Shown one piece after another: positions 14,980 to 22,850 of a stretch of DNA of 27,159 nucleotides. Both the position numbers and the translations under genes were made by a program. This DNA is from an uncultured Eubacteriales bacterium (GTDB lineage Bacteria; Bacillota; Clostridia; Oscillospirales; RGIG7773): positions 1 to 27,159 of the forward strand of contig CAKTDK010000008.1 in NCBI GenBank assembly GCA_934541205.1. Reading direction: 5' to 3'. Numbering within the stretch: the stretch's first letter is position 1; each line of letters begins with the position of its first letter. The notes under the pieces are model-generated. The model was not told where the DNA came from. It did not search any database and worked only from the letters and a program-made list of their open reading frames with translations.

Positions 14980-14988
14980 TGTTAAAAT
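14980..14988 (+). promoter_or_regulatory. Extended -10 promoter of the 517-aa membrane-anchored protein gene
   Basis: TGTTAAAAT (TG-n-TAAAAT) 30 bp before the ATG, with a T-rich but weak -35 region near 14960. It is divergent to the ftsK promoter. Confidence 0.45.
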
Positions 14989-15018
14989 ATTTTTACATAA
15001 AAAATTTCGGAGGACGTT

Positions 15019-16572
15019 ATGAAAAGAAAATCTATTATTATAAGTATTTTTATTATAATTTTTATATCAGGTTTTTTATCCTATCTGTTTTTAATAAGAC
15101 CTCGGATAGTTTCTTCTTCATATTCAAAAGCCGAAACTTATATGGATAAAAAAGAATATAACCTTGCTCAAAAAGAGCTTGACTATATCTATAAACTGGA
15201 CAGCCGTTGTCTCAAAGCATATATTTTGAATTATAAGCTTTATATTCTTACGGAAAAAAATGAAAGCGAAATATTTGAATTTGTAAAAAAGGCTTATAAA
15301 AAAACGAAAAATCAATATTTCAAGAACCTTTCGGAAGATTATGAATCCCTTTTAACAGATATTGAAATGCCAAAGCTTAATTTTCAAAGCGGAAATTACA
15401 GCAAAGAATTTATTGTAAAAATTATAAACTTAAAAGACGATGAACAAGCGTATTATGTTTTAAACGGAGAAAATTTCCGTTATGAAGGAGCTATAACAAT
15501 TCCTGATGGAAGAACTCGGCTTATATTATATAAAACAAAAAATGGAAAAGACAGTAAAGGAAAAGAATATATTTTTTATGTAGGAGACTTAAACGAAAAA
15601 ACAGCCCTTTCTCACGACAGCGGAATTTATGAAAATGAATTTTTTCTCACCACCACTTCAGAAGGAGAAATCTTTTATACATTAGACGGTTCCGAGCCTT
15701 CCGAAACCTCTCAAAAATATACTTCTCCCATAAAAATAAAAGACAATACCGTTTTTAAATATTTCTGCAAAACAAATGAAACTTCAACCGCCACTTTTAC
15801 AAAATATTATATTTTCAACGATAATACTATGCAGGCTAATCCTTCATCATACATTGAAACTTCATCGGAAAAATATTATATAAATTCCAAAGAAGGTTTT
15901 TCGGTATATAAAAATAACAGCAGATTAGCTTCTTTAAGCGCTTCGGACTTATGCTTTGCAAACGACGAATTATTTTTCATTTCCAGAGATTACAAAAACG
16001 GAATCTATAAAATTTCAAAAGAAGGCGGGCTTGAAAAAAATATTTTTAATAAAAATGCTTCACTTTTAAAAAATATAGGCAAGTTTTTATTTTACATAGA
16101 CAGCGATACCAATTCCTTATGGATATGCGACAATAATGGAAAAAATTCAAAAAAACTATACGATAATATTTCTTCATATGTAATAAAAAACGACAGCATT
16201 TATTTTACAAGAGAAAATATTCTTTACAAAAGCAAGCTTTTTTCTCCTGAGGAACAAAAACTTTTGGAAGATGTAAAAGAATTTGACGTTACTTCAGACG
16301 AAAAAATATATTATATGAAAAGTTCTGGAGGATTATATGTAAAAAGCGGGGAAACGGAAACTTCTGTTTGCGAAGAAAATGTAATTGCTTTTGCCGTTTC
16401 TCCTTTCAAAGAAAATTTAATTTGCTATAACTTAAATAATATATTATACTTTAATGATAAAGAAATAAATAAAGGTTTTATTTATTCTATTTCTTTTTCT
16501 CAAAATAATATTAATTATTACCTCCTTGATGAAAACGGAGAAGAAATACAAAATATATCGTTTACAGAATAA
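15019..16572 (+). CDS. Membrane-anchored protein with TPR-like, chitobiase-C-like and propeller-like segments
   Basis: A 517-aa protein with an uncleaved N-terminal anchor (residues 7-28), so most of it lies outside the membrane. Residues 33-115 are helical and TPR-like (AETYMDKKEYNLAQKELDYI). Two beta-sandwich segments follow, at about 120-190 and 198-267. The second carries IFYTLDGSEPSETSQKYTSP, the signature of the chitobiase/beta-hexosaminidase C-terminal (CHB_HEX_C) domain. Residues 275-515 are repeated short strands with YDNISSYVIKNDSIYFTREN-like units, which fits a DUF5050-type propeller. No catalytic domain is visible, so a binding or sensing role at the cell surface is inferred. The ribosome binding site GGAGGA is strong. 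It is a single-gene unit with promoter and terminator. Confidence 0.8.
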   Translation: MKRKSIIISIFIIIFISGFLSYLFLIRPRIVSSSYSKAETYMDKKEYNLAQKELDYIYKLDSRCLKAYILNYKLYILTEKNESEIFEFVKKAYKKTKNQYFKNLSEDYESLLTDIEMPKLNFQSGNYSKEFIVKIINLKDDEQAYYVLNGENFRYEGAITIPDGRTRLILYKTKNGKDSKGKEYIFYVGDLNEKTALSHDSGIYENEFFLTTTSEGEIFYTLDGSEPSETSQKYTSPIKIKDNTVFKYFCKTNETSTATFTKYYIFNDNTMQANPSSYIETSSEKYYINSKEGFSVYKNNSRLASLSASDLCFANDELFFISRDYKNGIYKISKEGGLEKNIFNKNASLLKNIGKFLFYIDSDTNSLWICDNNGKNSKKLYDNISSYVIKNDSIYFTRENILYKSKLFSPEEQKLLEDVKEFDVTSDEKIYYMKSSGGLYVKSGETETSVCEENVIAFAVSPFKENLICYNLNNILYFNDKEINKGFIYSISFSQNNINYYLLDENGEEIQNISFTE

Positions 16573-16582
16573 AATATTTTTT

Positions 16583-16618
16583 AATCAGAGAATTTTTTAA
16601 TTCTCTGATTTCTTTTTT
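16583..16618 (+). terminator. Terminator of the 517-aa protein gene
   Basis: Perfect 12-bp arms AATCAGAGAATT (16583-16594) and AATTCTCTGATT (16599-16610), a 4-nt loop, then TCTTTTTT, about 10 nt after the stop codon. Confidence 0.88.
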
Positions 16619-16712
16619 CAATACTTTTTTATTAATTGGGAAAACTTAAAATATAAGTATGAGAAAGCCAAAATCCGTAATCATATATTTAAAGATTTTT
16701 GTCCAAAAAAAT

Positions 16713-16797
16713 AAAGATGATATTTTGCATTAACGTGCAGAAACCTGAAACTTTTTAAATACAAGAATTTTCTGTAAAAGACAAAAATAACATCTTT
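16713..16797. repeat. Imperfect inverted repeat in the spacer before DegV
   Basis: Outer arms AAAGATGATATTTT (16713-16726) and AAAATAACATCTTT (16784-16797) pair at 13 of 14 positions. Inner arms CAGAAA (16738-16743) and TTTCTG (16769-16774) could extend the fold. It may be a small structured RNA, a miniature element remnant or chance in AT-rich DNA. Apart from this and the terminator, the 305-nt spacer 16573-16877 shows no supported gene and no clear DegV promoter. Confidence 0.35.
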
Positions 16798-16865
16798 TAG
16801 CCAATTCTTTAAAAAATGTTTCTTTTAAATCCATACGCTCGGTTTTCTTATACCCAAATATTTTT

Positions 16866-16869
16866 GGAG
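16866..16869 (+). promoter_or_regulatory. Ribosome binding site deciding the DegV start
   Basis: GGAG eight bases before ATG 16878. The alternative GTG at 16869 overlaps this site and so cannot be served by it. Confidence 0.7.
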
Positions 16870-16877
16870 TGATTTCA

Positions 16878-17702
16878 ATGAAATATAAAATAATAACGGA
16901 CAGCTGCTGTGATTTTAACAAAAGTATAAAAAATGAAACAAACATAACAAAAGTTCCTCTTACAATTAACATGGGGGTTCAAAGCTTTACTGACGACGAT
17001 AATTTCAATAGAGACGGCTTTATACTTTTAATGAAACACTTTAAAGGCACTTTTTCTTCGGCCTGTCCCTCTCCCATGGATTTCTTCGAAACCTTTGAAA
17101 AAAATAAAATAAATTTTGTGGTAACTTTATCAAAAAATTTATCCGGCAGTTATCAAAGCGCCGTAATTGCATCTGAAATGGCTAAAGAAAAGGGAATAAA
17201 AGTTTTTGTTTTCGACAGTAAAACCGCCTCCTGCGGAATGCTTTTAATCTGTCTTAAAATCCGTGAGCTTTGTGAAAAAATATCTGATGAAAATATTATA
17301 TATGACAAAGTAACCAAATTTACCGATTCGGCAAATACATTTTTCCTTCTTGAAACACTTGATAATTTAGTGAAAAATGGTAGAATGAATAAGATAACGG
17401 GCACACTGGCAGCCTTGATGAATATACGAGCGGTTTTGGGGTCTGACGGGAACGGAAATATAAAAGCTTTTGGAAAAGCTCGTTCAAAAGAAAAGGCAAA
17501 AGATTTGCTTATTGATACTATTACAAACAATTGTAATAATAAAGAAAGATTAATTATATCCCACTGCAACAATTTAACTATGGCTGTAGAATTAAAAAAA
17601 TATTTTGAAGATAATAAATTATTTAAAGATGTTATTATAACCGAAACAGGAGGTATTTCCTCAATGTATGCTGGAGAGAAAGGTATAATTACGGCTTTTT
17701 AG
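16878..17702 (+). CDS. DegV family fatty-acid-binding protein
   Basis: A 274-aa protein of the DegV family. These bind a fatty acid between two alpha/beta domains and, as FakB, present it to a FakA kinase for phospholipid synthesis. Family features are the N-terminal YKIITDSCCD, SACPSPMDF (usual TSxPsxxxF), LSKNLSGSYQSA, ETLDNLVKNGRMNKI and a GxxxALMNIRAVL loop. The C-terminal GGISSMYAGEKGI is less canonical than the usual HxGPGxxG end. The start is ATG 16878 because GGAG lies eight bases upstream; the in-frame GTG at 16869 overlaps that site. No FakA gene is adjacent. No convincing terminator follows, only palindromic repeats. Confidence 0.9.
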   Translation: MKYKIITDSCCDFNKSIKNETNITKVPLTINMGVQSFTDDDNFNRDGFILLMKHFKGTFSSACPSPMDFFETFEKNKINFVVTLSKNLSGSYQSAVIASEMAKEKGIKVFVFDSKTASCGMLLICLKIRELCEKISDENIIYDKVTKFTDSANTFFLLETLDNLVKNGRMNKITGTLAALMNIRAVLGSDGNGNIKAFGKARSKEKAKDLLIDTITNNCNNKERLIISHCNNLTMAVELKKYFEDNKLFKDVIITETGGISSMYAGEKGIITAF

Positions 17703-17755
17703 AATAACCAGCTTTTTTACTTTAAACATTACTCACTGCCATTTCAACTCTTAAT

Positions 17756-17997
17756 GTCATTCCATTTTTCCTTCTGTCATTTTGGTATATCTTATTGTCA
17801 TTCCAAGCATTGCGAGAAATCCCATCCTTAATATTAAGAGATTCATCGAGACTTCGTCTCTCTGAATAACAGAAATATCGTTATTTTAAACATATATTAA
17901 AACCCTCTCCCATTTTGTCATTTCGAACAAACGTGAGGATTATCTTCCTCAATATTTAAAATATTCTTTAGTCGCTTACGCTCTTTCTTAAGTGACA
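17756..17997. repeat. Degenerate palindromic intergenic repeats, left cluster
   Basis: TGTCATT occurs at 17756, 17776, 17797 and 17917. Two units can be drawn. One has a left arm from 17797 and a right arm 17839-17872 (GAGATTCATCGAGACTTCGT, ending CTGAATAACA). The other runs 17917-17997, with TTTAGTCGCTTACGCTC in its right arm and GTGACA at its end. They resemble the widespread intergenic palindromes of the type GTCATTCTGAGC...GAAGAATCTC. The copies are eroded. There is no gene in 17703-18232. Confidence 0.6.
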
Positions 17998-18077
17998 TTA
18001 TTTATTTTTCTTAAATACATTACTCATTTGCAAAACAAAAAAATTTCAGCTTTGCATTTAAATAAAAATATTTTTCT

Positions 18078-18139
18078 GTTATAATAACCTCACGGCGTAT
18101 TCCGAAGTATAACTTCGGACACCTGAGAGAACATTGAAA
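18078..18139 (+). other. Upstream extended -10 and strong hairpin before the FemAB gene
   Basis: TGTTATAAT at 18078-18086 is an extended -10. A tight hairpin TCCGAAGT-ATA-ACTTCGGA (18111-18129) lies just downstream and then CACCTGAGAG. CTCA before and TGAG after the hairpin could pair to lengthen the stem. It does not match a riboswitch, T-box or SRP RNA that I know, and no T-run follows. It may be a structured leader. Confidence 0.35.
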
Positions 18140-18161
18140 CCAAGGGTTTATATGTTATAAT
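18134..18161 (+). promoter_or_regulatory. Promoter of the femAB-mnmE-mnmG operon
   Basis: TTGAAA (18134-18139), 16-nt spacer ending TGT, TATAAT (18156-18161), i.e. a good -35 with an extended -10, about 70 bp before the ATG. Its -10 region resembles the one at 18078, 75 bp upstream. Confidence 0.7.
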
Positions 18162-18232
18162 ATATTTACGACTATTATTCCGCTATTTAAAATCGGTTTA
18201 TTATACATTATGGCTTTTACAAGGAGACAAAC

Positions 18233-19285
18233 ATGGAAATTTTAAATAAAAATGATTATCATTTATACGAAGAATTTTTAATAAAACAAAAAGGCTCCAG
18301 CTTTTTGCAATGCAATAGCTGGGCAAAGGTCAAAAATCAATGGAAAAACGAAATTGTGGTTTCAAAAAATGAAAAGGGGGAAATAGTTGGAGGAGCTATG
18401 ATTCTTATAAGAAAAATACCTCCGTTTAACGTTTCTCTTATGTATGCTCCTCACGGACCTTGCTGGGATTTTAAAAATAAAGAAATTTTAAAGGATATTT
18501 TAAAAGGTGTTAAAGAGCTTTCAAAAAAATACAACGGATATCTTTTCAAAATGGACCCTTTTGTTCACGAAGGCGATGAAGAATTTATAAAAAATGCAAG
18601 AGAACTTGGTTTTTCCTATGACCTTTCAAAACAAAAAGGATTTCAGACTTATCAGCCGAGAGTAAATTATATTATAAAGTTTAACGGCAGGTCCAAAGAC
18701 GAAATATTTGCAAATTTCCATAAAAAATGCAGATACAACATAAGAGTTGCAATAAAACACGGTGTTGAATGTAAGGTCTGCAAAGCTGATAAAATAGATG
18801 ATTTTTACAATATATTAAAAGTAACCGCAAAAAGAGACGGCTTTATAATAAGGGCAAAAGAATATTATGTAAAAATGCTTGAAAGCTTAGGCGATTATAT
18901 CAAACTTTACATCTGCTACTATGAAGGAAAACCTATTTCCGGAGCAATTACTACATTTTTCGGAGAAAGGGCTGTTTACGTTTACGGCGCCTCAGATAAT
19001 AACCACAGAAACGTAATGCCGAATTACCTTATGCAATGGACGATGATTTCCGACGCAATAGACATGGGATGTGAAATATATGATTTTATGGGTATTGCCG
19101 GCTATGATGATGAAAACAGCAAAACCTACGGTATATACAGATTTAAAAGCTCTTTTACAGGAGAAATTGCAAAGTATGCAGGTGAATTTGACCTTGTTCT
19201 CGATAAAAAGAAAAAGGTCTTGGCGGATATCTCCTTTTTCGGACTAAAATGTATAAAAAAAGTAAAAAACCTTCTTAACAGATAA
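18233..19285 (+). CDS. FemAB-family peptidoglycan cross-bridge aminoacyltransferase
   Basis: A 350-aa cytoplasmic protein of the FemX/FemA/MurM type. It transfers amino acids from aminoacyl-tRNA to the peptide stem of lipid II to build the interpeptide bridge. Features are FLQCNSWAKVK near the N-terminus, LMYAPHGPCWDF, the NFHKKCRYNIRVAIKHGVE helix, GAITTFFGERAVYVYGASD in the second GNAT-like lobe and YDFMGIAGYDDENSKTYGIY, then RFKSSFTGE near the end. The long coiled-coil arm of true FemA appears absent. The added amino acid cannot be deduced. The ribosome binding site AAGGAG is well spaced. It is first in an operon with mnmE (17-nt gap) and mnmG. Confidence 0.9.
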   Translation: MEILNKNDYHLYEEFLIKQKGSSFLQCNSWAKVKNQWKNEIVVSKNEKGEIVGGAMILIRKIPPFNVSLMYAPHGPCWDFKNKEILKDILKGVKELSKKYNGYLFKMDPFVHEGDEEFIKNARELGFSYDLSKQKGFQTYQPRVNYIIKFNGRSKDEIFANFHKKCRYNIRVAIKHGVECKVCKADKIDDFYNILKVTAKRDGFIIRAKEYYVKMLESLGDYIKLYICYYEGKPISGAITTFFGERAVYVYGASDNNHRNVMPNYLMQWTMISDAIDMGCEIYDFMGIAGYDDENSKTYGIYRFKSSFTGEIAKYAGEFDLVLDKKKKVLADISFFGLKCIKKVKNLLNR

Positions 19286-19302
19286 TATTCAAGGAGAAAA
19301 AT

Positions 19303-20667
19303 ATGGAATTTGATACTATTGCGGCTATTTCTACCCCTATAGGAACGGGAGCTGTTTCCGCAATAAGAATAAGCGGAAAAAATGCGGTGGAAATCGGAGA
19401 TAAAATATTTTTCGGCAAAAAAAAGCTTTGCAGCTGCAAAACCCATACCGCTCATTACGGAAAAATTAAATATAACGGTAAAACCATAGACGAAGTGCTT
19501 TGTCTTGTTATGAAAGGTCCCGGTACATATACAGGAGAAGATACTGTTGAAATATTTTGTCACGGAGGAATAATCGTAACCAAAAACGTTCTTGAATCGG
19601 TTTTAGCTTCCGGTGCAAGACAGGCTCTTCAAGGAGAATTTACAAAAAGAGCTTTCTTAAACGGAAAAATGGATTTATCTCAAAGTGAAAGCATAATAGA
19701 TATAATAAATGCCAAATCAACTCTCGAAAAAGATATCGCTTTAAATCAGGCAGGAGGCTCTTTACAAAAAAATATTTTTAATTTAAGGCAAAACCTTGTT
19801 GAAATATCCGCAAATATGATGGCTTTTATAGATTTTCCCGACGAAGACCTTATTAACGATACAACAGATACCTTATGCGAAAAAATGAAGGAATGTCTTA
19901 AAAAAACAGACAAGCTTCTTTCTTCCTATCAATCGGGAAAAGTTATAAAAGACGGAATAAATACCGCTATCATAGGAAAACCCAACGTAGGAAAATCATC
20001 TTTAATGAACATATTTGCAGGCTGTGATAAAAGTATTGTTACAGATATTGAAGGTACTACCCGTGACGTTGTTGAAGAAAGAGTCGATATAGACGGAATT
20101 ATTTTAAATTTATGGGATACTGCCGGAATAAGAGAAAGCTCCGATAAAGTTGAAAGCATCGGCGTTTTAAAAAGTAAAGATAAAATCCAAAAAGCTCAGC
20201 TTGTTATAGCAGTTTTTGACGGTTCTAAGCCCTTTTCAAAAGAAGATGAAGAAATACTTGATATTATTAAAAACAAAAAAGTTATAGGAGTAATCAACAA
20301 AACAGATCTTGAAAATGTTATAAACAAAGAGTATATAAAAAGTTTTAATATACCTGTTGTAGAAATTTCTACAATAAATAATAGCGGAATTGACGTACTT
20401 AAAGAAAAAATAAAGAAAATGTTTATAGATGAAGAGCTTATTTCTTCTGGACAAGAAATTATAACAAACGCAAGGCATTTCGAAGCTTTGACAAAATGCA
20501 AAAACAATCTTTCCCAGGGAATAAACGCTTTTGAATCAGGACTTACGGCGGATATGATTTCCATTGATTTGGAAAATGCAATAAACGCTTTGGGAGAAAT
20601 TGTCGGAATGACTGTTTCTGAAGAAATTGTTGATACTATTTTTAAAAAATTTTGCGTAGGCAAATAA
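19303..20667 (+). CDS. mnmE: tRNA modification GTPase MnmE
   Basis: A 454-aa protein of full family length. With MnmG it installs the carboxymethylaminomethyl or aminomethyl group on wobble U34 of certain tRNAs. The N-terminal DTIAAISTPIGTGAVSAIRI is the tetrahydrofolate-binding domain. The inserted G domain has GKPNVGKS (225-232), the G2 loop EGTTRDVV, G3 DTAG (272-275) and G4 NKTD. The C-terminus ends FCVGK, with the conserved Cys451 in the C-(I/L/V)-G-K motif. It lies 17 nt after the FemAB gene and 22 nt before mnmG. The gene normally upstream in Firmicutes (jag) is replaced by FemAB here. Confidence 0.97.
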   Translation: MEFDTIAAISTPIGTGAVSAIRISGKNAVEIGDKIFFGKKKLCSCKTHTAHYGKIKYNGKTIDEVLCLVMKGPGTYTGEDTVEIFCHGGIIVTKNVLESVLASGARQALQGEFTKRAFLNGKMDLSQSESIIDIINAKSTLEKDIALNQAGGSLQKNIFNLRQNLVEISANMMAFIDFPDEDLINDTTDTLCEKMKECLKKTDKLLSSYQSGKVIKDGINTAIIGKPNVGKSSLMNIFAGCDKSIVTDIEGTTRDVVEERVDIDGIILNLWDTAGIRESSDKVESIGVLKSKDKIQKAQLVIAVFDGSKPFSKEDEEILDIIKNKKVIGVINKTDLENVINKEYIKSFNIPVVEISTINNSGIDVLKEKIKKMFIDEELISSGQEIITNARHFEALTKCKNNLSQGINAFESGLTADMISIDLENAINALGEIVGMTVSEEIVDTIFKKFCVGK

Positions 20668-20689
20668 ATTTAAGTTAAGGAAGAAAAAT

Positions 20690-22618
20690 ATGAGTTTTAC
20701 AGCGGACAATTTTGACGGATGCATAATAGGAGCCGGTCACGCCGGAATTGAAGCCGGGCTTGCAATGGCAAGACTGGGACTTAAAGTATGCGTTTTTACA
20801 ATAAATATGGACTCGGTAGGAAATATGCCCTGCAATCCTTCTATCGGAGGAACTGCAAAAGGACATCTTGTAAAAGAAATCGACGCTCTCGGAGGACAGA
20901 TGGGAAAAAGCGCCGACGCCACTTTTTTACAAAGCAAGATGCTTAATAAAGGAAAAGGCCCTGCAGTTCATTCTTTAAGAGTGCAAAGTGACAGAAGAGC
21001 CTACCAGCAATACATGAAAAAAGTACTGGAGGAAACTCCTAATCTTTATTTAAAGCAAGCAGAAATTACAAAAATAGATATACAAAACGGAGAAGTAAAA
21101 GGCGTTTACACTCATCTTGATACATACTACGGTTGTAAATGCGTCATAATTTGCAGCGGAACATATTTAAAAGGTAAAATAATCATAGGAGACAAATCCT
21201 ACAGCGGAGGGCCGGATGGAATGTTTTCCGCAGAAAGCCTGTCAAAAAGCCTTGAAGATGCCGGAATAAATCTTAGAAGATTTATAACAGGAACTCCCGC
21301 AAGAGTAAACAAAAGAAGCATTGATTTTTCAAAAATGCAGGAAGAAAAAGGAGATGATAGAATTATTCCTTTTTCCTTTGAAAACCAAGATATAGGAGAA
21401 AATAAAGTAAGCTGCTACCTCACCTATACAAATAAGGAAACTCACGATATAATTAAAAAAAATCTTCACAGGTCCCCGCTTTATGCCGGTCTTATAGAAG
21501 GAATAGGTCCCAGATACTGTCCCAGCATTGAAGACAAAGTAGTAAGATTTGCCGATAAGGAAAGACATCAGATTTTTATTGAACCTATGGGTCTTTCCAC
21601 CAACGAAATGTATATTCAGGGATTTTCTTCTTCTCTTCCGGAAGATGTTCAGATAAGCATGATGCATACGGTAAAAGGACTTGAAAATGCTGAAATAATG
21701 AGAATTGCCTATGCAATAGAATATGACTGTATCGATCCATTGGAGCTTTTTCCTACCCTTGAATTTAAAAAGGTCAAAGGACTTTACGGTGCGGGTCAGT
21801 TCAACGGAACTTCCGGCTATGAAGAAGCGGCGGCTCAAGGTCTTATTGCGGGAATAAACGCCGCTTTAAAAATCAAAGGCGAACAGGAACTTATTCTTGA
21901 CAGATCCCAGTCATATATCGGAACTCTTATAGACGATCTTGTTACCAAAGGAACAAACGAACCTTACAGAATGATGACAAGCCGCAGTGAATACCGTCTT
22001 CTTTTAAGACAGGATAATGCGGATCTGCGTCTTACTCCTATAGGATATAAAATAGGACTTATTTCAAAGAAAAGATATGAAAAATTTCTTGACAAAAAAA
22101 GCCGTATAGAAAAGGAAATAAAAAGACTCAGAAAAGCCACCCTTTCTCCTTCCGAAGAAGTAAATAACCTTTTGGAAAGCTTAAACAGCGTAAAGCTTAC
22201 AACAGGGATACATATAGCTGATTTATTAAAAAGACCTGAAATTTCTTATGAAAGTCTTGAAAAAGTGGATAAAACAAGACAGGAAAAAGATTTTTTTGTC
22301 TGTCAGCAGGCAGAAATTTCTATAAAATATGAAGGCTATATTGAAAAACAGCTTCAGCAAGTAGAACAATTTAAAAAAATGGAACAGAAAAAGCTTCCTT
22401 CCGACATTGACTATCTTAGTATAAAAGGCCTTAGGATTGAAGCTGCGCAAAAACTTGATAAAATACGGCCCGCCAATTTAGGACAAGCATCAAGAATATC
22501 AGGCGTTAATCCTGCGGATATTTCCGTACTTTTGATTTATATGGTAAATTATACAGTCCATAAGACAAAAATGATAAAAAAACAGCCATTTAATACAATA
22601 AATCAGAGCAATTTTTAA
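20690..22618 (+). CDS. mnmG: tRNA uridine-5-carboxymethylaminomethyl synthase MnmG
   Basis: A 642-aa FAD enzyme that works with MnmE on wobble uridines. The N-terminal IIGAGHAGIEAGLA is the dinucleotide-binding GxGxxG. NMPCNPSIGGTAKGHLVKEI carries the conserved Cys48. Further signatures are NKGKGPAVHSLRVQSDRR, GFSSSLPEDVQ, GQFNGTSGYEEAAAQGL and MMTSRSEYRLLLRQDNAD, followed by the helical C-terminal domain with GLRIEAAQKL and RISGVNPADISVLL. Length and all core motifs are complete. The ribosome binding site is AAGGAAG. rsmG, its usual downstream partner, is absent; a 232-bp gap and an unrelated surface protein gene follow. Confidence 0.97.
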   Translation: MSFTADNFDGCIIGAGHAGIEAGLAMARLGLKVCVFTINMDSVGNMPCNPSIGGTAKGHLVKEIDALGGQMGKSADATFLQSKMLNKGKGPAVHSLRVQSDRRAYQQYMKKVLEETPNLYLKQAEITKIDIQNGEVKGVYTHLDTYYGCKCVIICSGTYLKGKIIIGDKSYSGGPDGMFSAESLSKSLEDAGINLRRFITGTPARVNKRSIDFSKMQEEKGDDRIIPFSFENQDIGENKVSCYLTYTNKETHDIIKKNLHRSPLYAGLIEGIGPRYCPSIEDKVVRFADKERHQIFIEPMGLSTNEMYIQGFSSSLPEDVQISMMHTVKGLENAEIMRIAYAIEYDCIDPLELFPTLEFKKVKGLYGAGQFNGTSGYEEAAAQGLIAGINAALKIKGEQELILDRSQSYIGTLIDDLVTKGTNEPYRMMTSRSEYRLLLRQDNADLRLTPIGYKIGLISKKRYEKFLDKKSRIEKEIKRLRKATLSPSEEVNNLLESLNSVKLTTGIHIADLLKRPEISYESLEKVDKTRQEKDFFVCQQAEISIKYEGYIEKQLQQVEQFKKMEQKKLPSDIDYLSIKGLRIEAAQKLDKIRPANLGQASRISGVNPADISVLLIYMVNYTVHKTKMIKKQPFNTINQSNF

Positions 22619-22643
22619 CAAAAATTTAACATTTATCTTTTTT

Positions 22644-22698
22644 AAATGAAGTAAATTACATATTTTTACATAAAGTGTAGTATGTGTTTACTTCATTT
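22644..22698 (+). other. Long-loop hairpin after mnmG, possible terminator
   Basis: Perfect 12-bp arms AAATGAAGTAAA (22644-22655) and TTTACTTCATTT (22687-22698) with a second inner pair ACATA / TATGT. The loop is long and no clean T-run follows, so a terminator role is uncertain. It is the only candidate end for the femAB-mnmE-mnmG transcript. Confidence 0.45.
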
Positions 22699-22785
22699 GT
22701 TTATGTTATATAAATCTTTAATATTTTATTTGTACAATATGCCATTTGCTTTAAAATTTGTGTTACAAAATAATGTCTTTAGTAA

Positions 22786-22814
22786 TTGAGATAAAAGATT
22801 TTATATGATAAAAT
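22786..22814 (+). promoter_or_regulatory. Promoter of the SLH/DUF4434 protein gene
   Basis: TTGAGA (22786-22791), 17-nt spacer ending TGA, TAAAAT (22809-22814). GGAGG (22836-22840) then precedes ATG 22851. Confidence 0.65.
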
Positions 22815-22850
22815 TACAATGAAAAAAGAATTTTTGGAGGAATTTATAAA

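Noticed and set aside
16730..16972. 80-aa open frame on the minus strand before DegV
   Set aside because: Overlaps the DegV start, has no ribosome binding site, and its composition is that of AT-rich spacer.
17756..17997. CRISPR array
   Set aside because: The repeated pieces are palindromic, variable in sequence and unevenly spaced, with no constant repeat/spacer pattern and no cas genes.
18092..18150. Riboswitch or T-box before the FemAB gene
   Set aside because: CCTGAGAG recalls the TPP element, but the other conserved TPP segments and any T-box sequence are missing.
19126..19563. 145-aa minus-strand open frame across the FemAB/mnmE junction
   Set aside because: Antisense to two well-supported genes; Phe/Tyr/Ser-rich low-quality translation.
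20196..20663. 155-aa minus-strand open frame inside mnmE
   Set aside because: Shadow of mnmE codons (Ser/Ile/Phe-rich); mnmE is complete and conserved.
21329..21838. 169-aa minus-strand open frame inside mnmG
   Set aside because: Antisense shadow of a fully conserved gene; no start signals.
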